From Perognathus longimembris pacificus (taxonomy: Eukaryota > Chordata > Mammalia > Rodentia > Heteromyidae), in assembly GCF_023159225.1 (NCBI RefSeq), contig NC_063172.1, positions 34,270,832-34,334,831 on the forward strand: a stretch of DNA of 64,000 nucleotides, given 5' to 3'. Both the position numbers and the translations under genes were made by a program. Below the pieces are notes generated by a model that was not told the DNA's origin, ran no database searches, and worked only from the letters and a program-made list of their open reading frames with translations. The number at the start of each line of letters is the position of its first letter. Position 1 is the first letter of the stretch. Positions 23,878-35,537 of the stretch are shown in pieces.

Positions 23878-24117
23878 TTTTGTTTTTTTTTTTGCCAGTC
23901 CTGAATTCAGGGCCTAGGCATTGTCTCTGAGCTGCTATTGCGCTAAGCTACCGCTCTACACTTGAGCCATAGCCCACTTCTGGCCTTTTCTAAGTAGTTT
24001 ATTGGAGATTAAGAGTCTCACAGACTTTTCTGCCCAGGATGGCTTTGAACTGTGATCCTCAGATCTCAGCCTCCTGAGTAGCTAGGATTATAGGCCTGAG
24101 CCACTGGTGCCTGGCTT
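23878..24117 (-). mobile_element. B1-headed SINE with Geo module, antisense
   Basis: T-run, GCCAGTCCTGAATTCAGGG, CACTTGAGCCATAGCCCACTTC, TTATTGGAGATTAAGAGTC, then TCAGCCTCCTGAGTAGCTAGG and GAGCCACTGGTGCCTGGC. Full length. Confidence 0.85.
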
Positions 24118-24599
24118 CATTCATAAAGCTTTCATAGGAAGTTCCTGTTATTACCCTTGTTTTAGATTTTTTGTCATTTCTACTGAGTTGTAAATGCCCA
24201 TAATTGTACTGCACTCTATCCTAGAATTCTCACCTCTGATTTCTGCCTGTATCTCAAGACTTCACTCTTTTACACAATGTCTACTTGGAGGTAATCTAGG
24301 TAATATATCAGGTGAGACATCTTTTTGTCTCTTTTTAAACTGAGAAGTATAATTTTCTTGTAGTAAGTAAAAAGTAAAGGAACCATTTAAAATACCTTTT
24401 TAAAAAAGGAAATTGAATGTTGCTTATTTTTAAATGTGTTTTACATAACATAATTTTAAAAAGTAGAAGCTAAATTCTTATAAGGTCCTATGCTCTACAG
24501 ATGACGTTTAGTATGTATTAGTAATCTGTAAATGTAAATAATTAAAAGAGACTCTCAAAAGTAATATTTGAAAGAGGAGGGACTGGCTTACAACTTCTC

Positions 24600-25420
24600 T
24601 TTAGTATGAGAGGAGTTGAATTTTATCAATCATTTTTTTCCTTCACCAGTTGCAATGATTATGTGATTTTTGGCCCTGATTCGATTTATGTGTTGTAATT
24701 TTCTTATTGTTTTGCATATGTTGAATTATCTTAGCCTCCAAGGAATGAAACCCACTTGATCATAGTCTTTGCTCTTTTAGTTAGTTTGGCTAAAGATTTG
24801 ATAATTCAGCAGATGCTGGTGGCTCATGCCTATAATCTGAGCTACGAAGGAGGCTGGTAATTGAGGATTGTGGTTCGAAGCCAGCTGGGGCAGAAAAATC
24901 CCCATGAGACTCTTACCTCCAATTAACCACACAAAAACCAGAAGTGGTGCTGTGGCCAAGTGGTCGAGTGCTGGCCTTGAGCACAAAGATGCTCAGGGAC
25001 AACACCCAGGTCCTGAGTTTGATAATTGTGTTTTACCTTCAAAGAAATAACTCTTTGTTTAGCATCCACTCTATTTCTGTCACGATTCTATCATTTCATT
25101 ATGTTTTTAAGTGATGTATTTATTGCCTTGATCTTATTTTTTTAACTAGTTTATTTAAGGGTCTTTGATTTTTTTTTTTTAAATATAGGCACTAATAGCT
25201 ATTAACTTCCCTCTTGGAACTTATTGCCTTTTTTACATTACTAAAGTTCTGGTGAGTTATGTTTACTTTAAATTTGATCATAGGGCATTTTAAATTAACG
25301 TCCTGATTTCTTCAGTGAGGCAGTGGTCAATTAAAAATGTCTTTCTTATTTGAAATTTCTACATTATGTTTCATTATAACATTTTAGATATATAATAACA
25401 TTAGCAAGACTTGAACATTC
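24600..25420 (-). mobile_element. Ancient L1 ORF2 (RT region) relic, antisense
   Basis: GCATATGTTGAATTATCTTAGCC, AACCCACTTGATCATAGTC, TAGTTTGGCTAAAGATTTGATAATT, TTCAAAGAAATAACTC and GCACTAATAGCTATTAACTTCCC follow the antisense L1 RT-domain order. The SINE at 24807-25017 splits it cleanly. Confidence 0.7.
24807..25017 (+). mobile_element. B1-headed SINE with Geo module inserted in L1
   Basis: GCTGGTGGCTCATGCCTATAATC head, TACCTCCAATTAACCAC linker, Geo GAAGTGGTGCTGTGGCC to CCAGGTCCTGA. TTTGATAATT flanks it at 24797-24806 and 25018-25027. Removing the insert plus one repeat restores contiguous L1-like sequence. No A-tail remains. Confidence 0.8.
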
Positions 25421-25766
25421 AATTATAAATAATTGTACTTTTCTTTAAAGTCTGTACATTACCAAGAAATTGCATTTCTTTAGCCAACAATTTAATAATA
25501 TATTTATAACCTTGGAGCCTAAAATTGTCATTTAGAACACAGAAAGGCATTAGTTTAAGAACTATGCATAGAAGCCCAGTTTCATATTATTTTTGATCAA
25601 TTTTCCCTGTTTTATGTTTTTGTTGCCTGAAAAATCTGGCCCAAACTTTCTCTTCAATTTAAGAATCAAAAGGATTAGCTAGGCTTGAGTGATTGATCTC
25701 TGGTGGTTGGAGCAGTGTGCTGTAACCCTAGCATTTGTCCCTTTCTTTTAATCAGTCCAGTTCCTT

Positions 25767-26003
25767 TTTTTTTTTTTTTTTTTTTTTTGTCAGTCATGGG
25801 GCTTGATCTGTGGGCCTGGGCATTGTTCTTGATATAGAGCTCTATCACTTGGAGCCATAGAGCCACTTCTGGTTTTCTGATGGTTAATTGGAGATAAAAA
25901 TCTCATGGATTTTCCTGCCCCAGCTGGCTTTGAAGCACAATTCTCTGTTCTCAGCCTCCGGAGTGGCTGGGTTTACAGGGGTGAGCTACTGGTACCTGGC
26001 TTA
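25767..26003 (-). mobile_element. B1-headed SINE with Geo module, long T-run
   Basis: T-run of about 23, GTCAGTCATGGGGCTTG, CACTTGGAGCCATAGAGCC, GGTTAATTGGAGATAAAAATC, TCAGCCTCCGGAGTGGCTGG and GAGCTACTGGTACCTGGC. Confidence 0.85.
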
Positions 26004-26440
26004 TCAGCCCAGGGCTAATTCTACTGCCCAAACCAAAGCATAGTGGCTGACCTAATTGCTACTTATTCTCCCTATCACTCTTGACTGGACACATCAACAC
26101 AAGCAAGCTCTAATAATCATTAGCTATTGAGGTCAATGCAGAATTTTGGATTTTGTTTTTGTAATATAAATGTATACTCAGTATTCTTTGGATATGATTT
26201 TAATCATTGGAATCTCAATAGATCATGATATTAACCTTATTTTCTTTTCAAAATTTTCGTTAAGTGGTTTGTAGATGCAAACATGCAGTGTCTTACCTCT
26301 CCTAAGATGAGTTCCCTCTGTGATACTAGTGGCACTACTATATGTATAAGATGCAAATCTCCTGTCTTAAACTGTAGTTTTGCAGTGCCAGGTTCTGTGC
26401 CTTTGGGGCTTCCCAAGACTTCCATTTTACTTTCATTCCT

Positions 26441-26441
<1 letters not shown>

Positions 26442-26497
<56 letters not shown>
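26442..26497. repeat. (TG)28 microsatellite
   Basis: 56 bp of uninterrupted GT repeat, the longest pure dinucleotide array in the window. Confidence 0.97.
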
Positions 26498-26500
<3 letters not shown>

Positions 26501-26799
26501 TTCCTCCCCTTATAACCATATTGCTTATTGCTCCCTTATGGCCTGTTATTTCTTCTAAATGTAAAGTTCAATGCCTATGAATTTCTTGTTGTTTTCTAAC
26601 TGTCCAGTGTTTATAGTTGGCTTCTTTGGCTTTTCCACATCACCCAGCTCCTACATTCACATGCCTGATCTTTTATTTGGTTCATGCATGCACAAGCAAC
26701 CGCTAGGGTGTCTTTAATACACTGTTGTTTCAGGACCAGTATGTTTTCTCTATTTTCTCACATATATACTCATTACGTTCAGCTCCTTGTAAGTAACTC

Positions 26800-27300
26800 T
26801 GACTAAATTGCTCTACAACAACTATTCCAAGGACACCTCCTGTTTCCTAAATGCAAAGCTGGTGGACATCCTTCAGTTCTCATTTAAACTGGATTCTCAT
26901 CAAGTACCAATAGCTCATACCTGTAATCATGGCTACTCAAGAGCCTGAGATTTGAAGATTGAGGTCCAAAGCTACCCAGGGCCAGAAACTTTATGAAACT
27001 CTTATCTCCAGTTTAACCACTGAAAAGGGGCCTAAAGTGGAACTGTGGCTCAAGTGGTAGAGTGCTTACATTGAGCAAAACAGCATAGCAACAGCACCCA
27101 GGACTTGAGTTTGAGCCTTAGGCCTGGCACAAACAAACAAACAAACGAACACCTCTGCAGCACTTCACATTACTCATTACTTACCTGAACTGTGTTTTTA
27201 TGACACTGTTCTTCCTGATTTACTACTCTGACCATTCATTTCACACTCCTGTATGGGTAGCTTCTTAATATTTCAGTCCTTGTGACATATTTTCTAAACT
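26800..27300 (+). mobile_element. Ancient LINE-2 relic, split by a SINE
   Basis: AACTATTCCAAGGACACCTCC..CATCCTTCAGTTCTCATTT before the SINE, and TGACACTGTTCTTCCTGATT..CTGACCATTCATTTCACACTCC after it, follow the L2 ORF order as I recall it (the 'ccaaggtcacc' and 'gacactgt...ctgacc' blocks). No open frame. Confidence 0.5.
26902..27150 (+). mobile_element. B1-headed SINE with Geo module
   Basis: AAGTACCAATAGCTCATACC head, GAGCCTGAGATTTGAAGATTG, Geo AAAGTGGAACTGTGGCTC and GACTTGAGTTTGAGCC, then a CAAACAAACAAAC tail. It interrupts the L2 relic. Confidence 0.82.
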
Positions 27301-28100
27301 TGTGTCCACATTTTCCAGAGTTCTATCCATGAACTGGATGGATGTGAACATCAAATAAATGGACTTGAAAACACATGCGAAATTTCCCACTTGATTGATG
27401 GCTGGCATCACCAATATTTTTGGATTTTACCTGATATCTAACTGTCCATGCTTTGCTTTTACCCTCCTTTGCCTTTCCCATGACACCCACCTTTTCTGGC
27501 AGCCATGCACTTGTGTTATTTTAGGTTCATGGAGACATAGGAAATTGTTAGATATCTGTAGTATGCCATTTTCCCAGTAGGTCTTTGCTTGGAAACGTTC
27601 ATGCTCAGGTTTGAAAATGATTTGTATCACTTCCATTCAGATTCCTATGACAGGAACTCAATTATGTTTTTGAATTAGAGTTATGAAATATAGTTGGAAT
27701 AAGATAACGAGAATATATAGATTTCATGAGTATAGTCTGTGTTTAAATATTTAAATTCAAATGAACTGAATTTGAGAAATTTGCTGAATATTGAAGAGAT
27801 CAATTAATATAATGAGACTATTAATAAACACCAGTGTATTTTATGGTTTATATTATGAGGGGTAGAACTAGAACCCAAACATAATCATTAGCCAATGTAT
27901 ATGTATAGATGTAATTTTTTTTAAATAAAACTTAAGTTAACTGATATTCAAACTTCCTTTTTGTGTAATATAGAAGTAATTGGAAAGAAAAAGGCAGAAG
28001 AATAAATATATTTACAACTCCAACTCTCTGAATAAATTGCATGTGCTTTTCACTTTTACAGATGTGTTCTCTAATAGTATGGCTTAATTGAATATTGATA

Positions 28101-28131
28101 GTTCTTGGTAACATTCCATGTTACCAAGAAC
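28101..28131. other. Perfect 12-bp stem, 7-nt loop hairpin
   Basis: GTTCTTGGTAAC (28101-28112) pairs perfectly with GTTACCAAGAAC (28120-28131) around ATTCCAT. It lies about 205 bp upstream of the TRIQK start exon. Function unknown. Confidence 0.8.
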
Positions 28132-28330
28132 AAATGATTGAAGAATTTAATTACCAGTAACTGTAACCTTGATCATGTATCTGGAAGATTTGTTTTCTTT
28201 CTGAATACCTAATCAGAGTAAGTCAAGGAATTTTTGCCCATTGTTTTAAAAATGAATGTTAAAGAATAAGTGATTCCTGAAGTTTGCAGATAGTCTTTTT
28301 AAAGGACTTCATTATAATTGTTTTCATTCT

Positions 28331-28340
28331 TTTCAGCAGG
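28331..28340 (+). promoter_or_regulatory. TRIQK: Tandem (NAGNAG-type) splice acceptor of the TRIQK start exon
   Basis: The pyrimidine-rich run TTTTCATTCTTTT leads into CAGCAG, giving two usable AG acceptors 3 nt apart (exon start 28337 or 28340). Both lie in the 5' UTR, so the choice would change only three untranslated bases. Confidence 0.7.
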
Positions 28341-28357
28341 CATTTTTGAGATCAAAG

Positions 28358-28418
28358 ATGGGTAGGAAAGATGCTTCCACTGTGAAACTTCCTGTTGATC
28401 AGTACAGAAAGCAAATTG
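28358..28418 (+). CDS. TRIQK: TRIQK coding exon 1 of 3 (residues 1-20 and first base of Gly21)
   Basis: First coding exon of the small ER-membrane protein TRIQK (triple QxxK/R motif-containing). The ATG at 28358 has a strong start context (A at -3, G at +4) and opens the peptide MGRKDASTVK, which I recognise as the vertebrate TRIQK N-terminus. The exon encodes the first QxxK motif (Q15-Y-R-K18) and the Q19-I of the second. It ends in phase 1 at 28418, followed by the donor GTAAGC, so Gly21 is split across the intron. The acceptor lies 18-21 bases before the ATG, so the exon has a short 5' UTR part (28337 or 28340 to 28357) and noncoding exon(s) must lie upstream. The start is chosen by homology, because no in-frame stop occurs in the visible UTR part. 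The molecular role of the family is poorly known; ER-membrane localisation is recalled, not derived from this sequence. Confidence 0.95.
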
Positions 28419-29555
28419 GTAAGCAATGAATTCCCTTTGATAGACTCCTGTGAATGAAGATAAAGGTAAAAGCAATTATGCATGATAATACAAAAATAAT
28501 TTTCTCCAATTCACATGAAATATATAAATGAAGGACTCTAGTTTCCTTGCCAATAAATGTTTATGCACTTCATGTACATATAAGGTTTCAATTTTTATAA
28601 GTTTATTAATTCAATAAAACCAAAGTAGGCTTTGTAACTCTGAAAGCTAAATACTCTGGATAGCATTTCAAAATATTATATACTAAAGCATTATTTTTAC
28701 CCGTGTTAATAATTTTAATTTTGTTACTAATTAAATGACCATACTGTCATTACCTCACAATTCTCCATTAAAATATGATAAATTAAACAAATGCTATTTT
28801 CTCTGTAGAATTGAGCTTAGAACAAAGATAACTTGGGTTTGTAAGTAAATGCTTAGGGAAGACCAGACACAAGACATTCCCAGGATGGGATTAAGATTCT
28901 CCTGTATTCTTCAGAAAGGATTCCTAGGGAAAATTCTGTTTATATCAGCACAGAGAGCGGACAAGAAGTTTATCTGTTTTTCACGGAACTCTAAGTGCTT
29001 TTTTTCTTTTTAAGGACATTATATTGTAAGGAGTTAATACTAGATTACAAAGACCCTCAAGTTTTAGATCATCAGTGTTCACCAAACATACTCCTTGTTG
29101 AAAAGATAACCAATTAGCAAGTTAGTAAGAAGCAAAAGGCAAAGTTTCTTCCACAACCAATCTCTTTCTCTGTTTATGCTCCCTTTTATTCCTACCTACT
29201 CTCATTTTAAGTATTCTTAAAAATCTTTCCCATTACTTACATCTACTATAATTTCTTTCATGATTATTTGATAGCTATTTGTGTACAACTTCTTTCTCTG
29301 TTATGTTAAATTTATCTCTATTTTATTCTGTTTGACAATGTTGTAAATGGGATTGTTTTTTAGTTTATTTTTCAGAAAATTTGTCAGTGTAAACTAATGC
29401 AACTGTAAGTGATTTTTTTTTTGGTAAGTTTATGTGTATCCCTGCCACTTTACATTTAATATATTTTTTTAAAATGGAGTTTTCAGAAGTATATACGTAT
29501 CAGGTTATTTGAACAAATATTTTTACTCCTTGGTTTAAATACCTTTTATTTTTCT
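28419..29555 (+). other. 5' part of TRIQK coding intron 1, unique
   Basis: Begins with the donor GTAAGC. No repeat recognised up to the antisense L1. Confidence 0.6.
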
Positions 29556-29559
29556 TGTC

Positions 29560-32060
29560 TAATTGCTGGATCTATCTCCACTTGATGGAGGTGGTGAGAA
29601 TGGTCATGCTTGCTTTGTTCATGATGACACAGGAAAAACTTTCAGTGTTTTCAATATTGAATATGGCATTAACTGTTGGTTTGTCATAGTTCTTTCTTGG
29701 GTTGAGATATGTTCCCTCTGCACCTCATTTGTTCAGTGGTTTTAGTTATATAAGTGTGTTGAATTTTGTCAAATATTTCTGCATCTATTGAGATGAGTAT
29801 GTGCTTTTTTAATCTCTTATTCTGTTTGTGTTTATACCATATCAACTGTTGTGCTTATGTTGAAGTAACCTTAAATTCCAAGGATGAATACTATTGGTTC
29901 CCTGTGAATTAATTACCTTTTCAACGTGACTTTTCATTTTTTGCTATTTTGGTGAGGAGCTTGGTAATAATTATCATCAGAAATATTGGCCAGTTGATTT
30001 ATCTTATTCTGGTACTTTTATCTGGTTTTTGAATCATGAAATGAAATTGACAATGTCTCATCTTTAATTTCGTTTTACAAAAGTTTAAAAATGTAGGTAT
30101 TTTTTGCTCTTTCTAAAATGTTGGTGAAATTCATCTGTAAAGGCATCTGGTCTGGGAAAGATTTTGGTAGGAAGGTTTATGATTACTGATCCAGTTTCCT
30201 CATTTGTTATTTCTCTGTTTAGGTATTTAACTTATTCATTACTTACTCTGGGTAGGTTACATTTTTTTTCTAGAAGCAGACCAGTTTCTCCTAGATCAAT
30301 AGTTAGTTGGTGTATAATCATTAGTAACAGTGTACTATAATCCTTTTAATTTCTGTGATAATCAGTTGTGCTATCTCCTTTTTCATTTACTTAGTCTAGA
30401 AATGGTTTGGCAATTTTGTTTATATCTCAAAGGACTCACTGTCAGTTTTGTTATTTTTTTGCTATTCTCTATTTCTCTTATTCCTTACCCTAATCTTTAT
30501 TATATTTGCCCATCTATAACTTTGACCGTAGTTCTTTTTCTACTTCTCTGTGTTATAAATTAGGCTTTGATCACAATGCTTATTTATTTAATGTAGACAT
30601 TGTTACTATAATAGTATTGAATCAGTCTATTCTTTATTGTTATAAGAAAAATACTCAAGACATCTTATTATGTAAAGAGAAGATTTGTTTATTTTATTTT
30701 TGCAGCTAATGTCTCTGGAACCTGGGGCCATAGCACTGGTATCTAATGAGAACCTCTTGTCATTATAGCATGTCAGAGGAAAACACATGGAAAGACAGAG
30801 AAAGCATGTAGCAGTTCAGTCTATATTTCTTTGTTTTTTGGCAGTACTAGAGTGTGAACTAAAGTAAGGCCTTTGTATTGTGAAGCAAGTACGGTACCAC
30901 TTGAGTCATGCCACATCCTTTTTCTTTTAATTTGTTTTTTAGATAGAACCTTTCTCTTTAGTTGTGACTAGCCTCAAACTGCTATCTTCATACCTCTGCT
31001 CCCAAGCAGCTGAGATTACAGTGTACTACCACACCTAATCTCTATATTTCTTTACTTATCAAGCCACCAGTTCCATCATGGGCTCTATGCTGATAATTCT
31101 ATGTGATCCCTTTTTTTGCTAAGGTATCACCTCCAATATCATCAACCTATGAATTCAAGGATTACAGTTTAATAAGAATTTTGGAGGAAACAAAAATTAT
31201 CATTTATATCTAGTTTTATTCTTTGGTAGTAGCAAATATATTTTGATTGATTTCAATCTTTTTAAATTTGTAAAAATGTACTTTGCTAACTAGCATATTA
31301 TCCATTCTGGAGAATGTTAGTATGCATTGGAAAGCAATGTCTATCTGTTGCTGCAGAGTGAAATATTCTGCATAATTTTTTCAGACATAATGGGTATAGT
31401 ACAGTATCTATTATGATTTTGAATGCCTCTATATTAGGCTTTCTGTATCCATAGATTCAACTCAGGACAAATTGATGAAAATATTTGAAAAGAATTGCAT
31501 CTGTGATGAGCATGGTCAGACTTCTTGTTATATTTTGTAAACAACATAGTATGACCAGGATTCTCATAGTGTTTGCATTTGTATAGGTACTGATGATGTA
31601 AAGTATGAAGGATTATCTGCAGATTTTAGCATCTAACAAGTCACTCTCTCTTTTTTTGTTACCATTTGTATGAAGTATCTTTTTCCATACTTTTACTTTC
31701 TACCAGTGTGTGTCATTAAATCTAAAGGGAGTTTTTTTTATTGAGAGCATATAGTTGGATCTTTTCCAAATTCTCTCAGCCATGCTATCTTTTGACTAGT
31801 GATTTTTGTCCACTTAAAAAAGTAAGTATCAATAGAAAAGGAATGGCTATTGCCATTTAGATTGTTTTCTGTTTTGTAGTTATTTTGTTTGTTTTCAGTG
31901 TAATGATTTTCATAGTGTTATATTTGGATTCCTTATCTTTTTAGTATCTACTATTGTTCTTTACTTTGGGTCACAAATACTGTAATCTAATTTAAGTTGA
32001 TAACAATTTAGTTTCAGTTTATACAAAATTGTTCACTTGATTTTTTACACAAGTCGATTT
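29560..32060 (-). mobile_element. Long ancient L1 ORF2 relic, antisense in TRIQK intron
   Basis: Ordered antisense L1 landmarks: GAATATGGCATTAACTGTTGG, TTCTGCATCTATTGAGATGAG, ATTCATCTGTAAAGGCATCTGG, CATATAGTTGGATCTTTTCC, AGTTGATAACAATTTAGTTTC. Together they cover much of the RT region and beyond. Eroded throughout. A B1-dID SINE interrupts it at about 30835-31042. Confidence 0.7.
30835..31042 (-). mobile_element. B1-dID-like dimeric SINE, antisense
   Basis: On the minus strand a B1-like unit (TGTAATCTCAGCTGCTTGGG) leads through an A-rich linker to an ID-like unit (GTGGCATGACTCAAGTGGTAC...). The head-to-tail order is B1 then ID, unlike IDL-Geo. From memory this resembles the B1-dID family. 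Confidence 0.55.
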
Positions 32061-32069
32061 TTGTATTTT

Positions 32070-35000
32070 TTATTTGGAGACTATTTTCTATTACTAAGCT
32101 CTCTTTTATGGTATGTAGTCAGTTTTTATAACATTTCTTCTGTGCTTGAAAAGTACAGATTTACAAAAAAAATTCAGATATAATATAACTCACATAAATT
32201 ATGGTTCTCCAGTACATTTTGTATGTGATATGTTTTAGCTGTCATTTGGTGTGAAAATAGTTAAAGTATCCTAAAATACCAAGTTTCTAATTTTTTAATT
32301 ATGTTGTATAATTTTTGTTGCTTAGCCTTTGTGAATTAATATTTGCATATGTTATTTCTACCTTTTCTACTCTAATATCCTGTTTATAAAGTACTTATGA
32401 AGCATTTTCTTAGTGCCCATTTTGATACTGATAACTTACTTTTTTTGTTTCATATGTTTTTTTGTTTTCTAACATCTTATTCTTATCTATATCTTAATGT
32501 ATTTTCATTTTTTGTGTAGCCTAAGAATTTTTATTTTTAAGCACATTTAATCTTATAATATTTATTATGAATGCTTTCAATTTCCTTAATTTCATTTTTT
32601 CATTAATAGTGAAAGTATTCATTGTAATTCATTTCTCTGATTAGCTTGCACCATTCCTTTTAATTTTCTAATTTTTAAATTGTGCATTCATTTAATTTTT
32701 AGGTTAAGTTTTATAAGGCAATTTTATTCCATAAACATTTTTGTGTTATATTTGACTTAAAGAAATGTAAGAAGTAACAAACATTTTGAGTCATACTAGT
32801 TATTTTCTCCTGTTTTTCATATATAATTTCTGTTTGTATCTGTGAAATTTTAATATTCCTGTAACCTTAAACTTTTAATTCTTATATACTTTGTATCTCT
32901 GGTGAGTACTTAAATTCTGTGTACCATTTGTTTAACTTGTGTTATTATATTAATCTTAATTGCTTGCCATGTCTATTGTATGAAAAGTGTTTTAATGTTT
33001 ACATTCAATCAAAATGTGTTTCTATGAAAATTTCCTGAATTTATATATCTGAAGAACTTTTTTTGTGTTTCTTTCATTTTATTTCTTTATTTCCCCCAGG
33101 GTACTTTACTTATTGGAGCTTCGTAAATATTTAGTAGTGGTTTTGGGGTTTTTTGGTTTTTTTTTGCTGTTAGAGGTGTTGTCTTCTTTTGTTTTATATT
33201 TTGATAAACTACGACTTCTCCCTATGTATAACTTGTATGTTGCTTCCTTTGAAATTAATTAATGACATAAGAACAACTTATAGTTTAATTTCTTAGTAAC
33301 ACAAAGCTTTGCACTTACATATTCAATAACAATAGATACTTTATAGTGTATGCTTTTAAGTCAATTTGTTCAGTCCTAGCATTGCAAAATTATCATTTGT
33401 TTGAATTTCCTTTATAACACCATTAAAACAAAATGCTTGGAATACATTTTCATTTTTATGGATTAGTTTAACAGCTTGTCTCTATAGGACATACATCTCT
33501 AAACAATTTTAATAAAATCCTTTTTTTTTTTTTTTTTTGCTAATTTTGCTTTAATAGATAATCCCTTTTTTTGTTGAGGGAACATATGCTCTCATTTTGT
33601 ATGATTGGCTAAATATAAAGTTGCACTATTTTGTAATCCATTAGATCTATTTTTATTGTGTTTCTGTTTTGTCATAATTGATCCTTTATCAAATTAATTA
33701 CTATTTTCATAATTTTCTGATGTACATTTAAAATTTGGCTCAGTCAATAGCTTTTCTGTCTCTTGTAGTTTGCTAAGATTTTGGTTTTGTGATGAGTCTC
33801 CTATAATTACATGTACAGTGGTCGGTAATGTAGTACTTAAAAATTGTGTGCCTAAGGCAGTTAGGAAATTGTTGCATATGGTTCTTTATATGTAATTCTG
33901 AAAACATGAAAAAAGTAAGATTTCATGTAATAATGCTTTGCCTTTTGAAAAAGGGAGGAGGGAGAAGGGATTTGAAGCAGCTATTGAGAAATTATTCCAA
34001 AAATGTTGTAGGTAATATAAAAAGTCTTCACTGTTGATTAGCAAATATTATTTGTCAGTATTTTTGGCATGCTGTAAATAACTCATCTTCCAATAATTCA
34101 TTGGTAATTAAATTTAGATTGCAAATTTTTCTTTTCAAATATTTTGACTCTTATCTCTCTGCTTTTCTATTGTATCTTAATTGATGTGGTCTATATAAAT
34201 GGACAATAAATTACATATCTTTGTTATAGAGATCAGACAGTGAATAGAACTTGGTATTCATCCCAGACAGAATTATGATTGAATGTATTCGCAAGATTAA
34301 AGCACTGAATTTACTTTTTTCTAATTAAAGGCAATTAAAGATTTCCAGACACAAATAAAAGACAATGAATTGAGGAATAAGTGTAGGAGCAAGTCCATTT
34401 GCAGGTGAAAAGATGTGCCTTTGAAGCAGAACCAGCTGTATTTTCATTGAAAGAATAACAGTTTAGGAAGCTTTTCTGCATGTGCTTGCTTGATAGCATA
34501 ATGTACTCATAAGCAGCTTATGCAGTATTCAGAAAATAACAGTGCATTAATTTTTAAAGCAGCAAAGGCAGAGCAAGAGCACTACTGCCACATGATGATA
34601 ATGATTGTGGCTAGTGTAAAGTTGACTATGGAGAAAGAGAAAAAACAGTGAGCCTCTGACAAATGAACATTTATAAAACAATAAGCAGATATTCACATGA
34701 TAATGAGCTTTGAAAGCAGTGCCAACAAAGGGTAAAGATTCTGTCTTTTTTCTGGCCAAAGGTAAAGAACTGAACAAGAAATACCCAAAAGCAGTTCAAT
34801 AATCTTTCTTAAAATTTAGAAAACCTTCCTGTCACAAGCATTTAATAATTACAACTGACTACTGCTTTAATTATGAAATAAGACATACAGATTTTATATT
34901 GAATATTATTTAGTATATAAACTCCAGTATTCTTTCTTAAAATAATGTAATATGAGTTATAAGAAATAATGGTGATAACATTTTCTATATTCATTAAATA

Positions 35001-35084
35001 TATTTCATATCTATAAACATTAATGTGTTTTATTAGAATCTACTTAAATATAAGGTTTTCAACATATTTTGTGCATGTATGTCC
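32070..35084. other. T-rich noncoding intron DNA
   Basis: 32070-33800 is T-rich and may continue the L1 relic, but I cannot place it. 34250-34650 is unique and compositionally different (see findings). No gene. Confidence 0.4.
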
Positions 35085-35290
35085 ATCCTGGGCAGTACTG
35101 CCCAGTGCCCTGAGCTCTTTTGCTAAGAACTAGCTCTCTACCACCTGAGCTCCACTTCCAGCCTTTTGGCATTTAATTAGAGGTAAAAGTCTTATGTACT
35201 TGCCTGCCTGGGCTGGCTTTGAACGACTATCCTCTCATCTCAGTCTCCTGAGTAGCTATGATCACAGGCATGAGCCACCAGTAGCCAGCT
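35085..35290 (-). mobile_element. B1-headed SINE with Geo module, eroded
   Basis: GTCCATCCTGGGCAGTACTG, TCTACCACCTGAGCTCCAC, TTAATTAGAGGTAAAAGTC, TCAGTCTCCTGAGTAGCTATG and GAGCCACCAGTAGCCAGC in order. Confidence 0.75.
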
Positions 35291-35317
35291 TTAAGTATAT
35301 TTTGAAAATATACTTAA
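35291..35317. other. 27-bp near-perfect palindrome
   Basis: TTAAGTATATTTT, one G, then its exact reverse complement. It sits immediately beside the SINE at 35085-35290. Confidence 0.8.
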
Positions 35318-35501
35318 GTATGTATGTTATAATCATACTGGATATATAAGGAAATGAACTTTCAACATTAAGGACTTTTGATTAAAAATTATAACTTAGA
35401 ATGGCTTTTAAATTCCTTTTTTTTAATAAAACAGATTATAGATTTATTTTGCAAAATAGATACAAATAACCATGAAAATATGCAGACATATTTTTTTAAA
35501 A

Positions 35502-35504
<3 letters not shown>

Positions 35505-35534
<30 letters not shown>
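35505..35534. repeat. (TG)15 microsatellite
   Basis: Pure TG run directly preceding a minus-strand SINE, probably the altered tail of that SINE. Confidence 0.95.
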
Positions 35535-35537
<3 letters not shown>

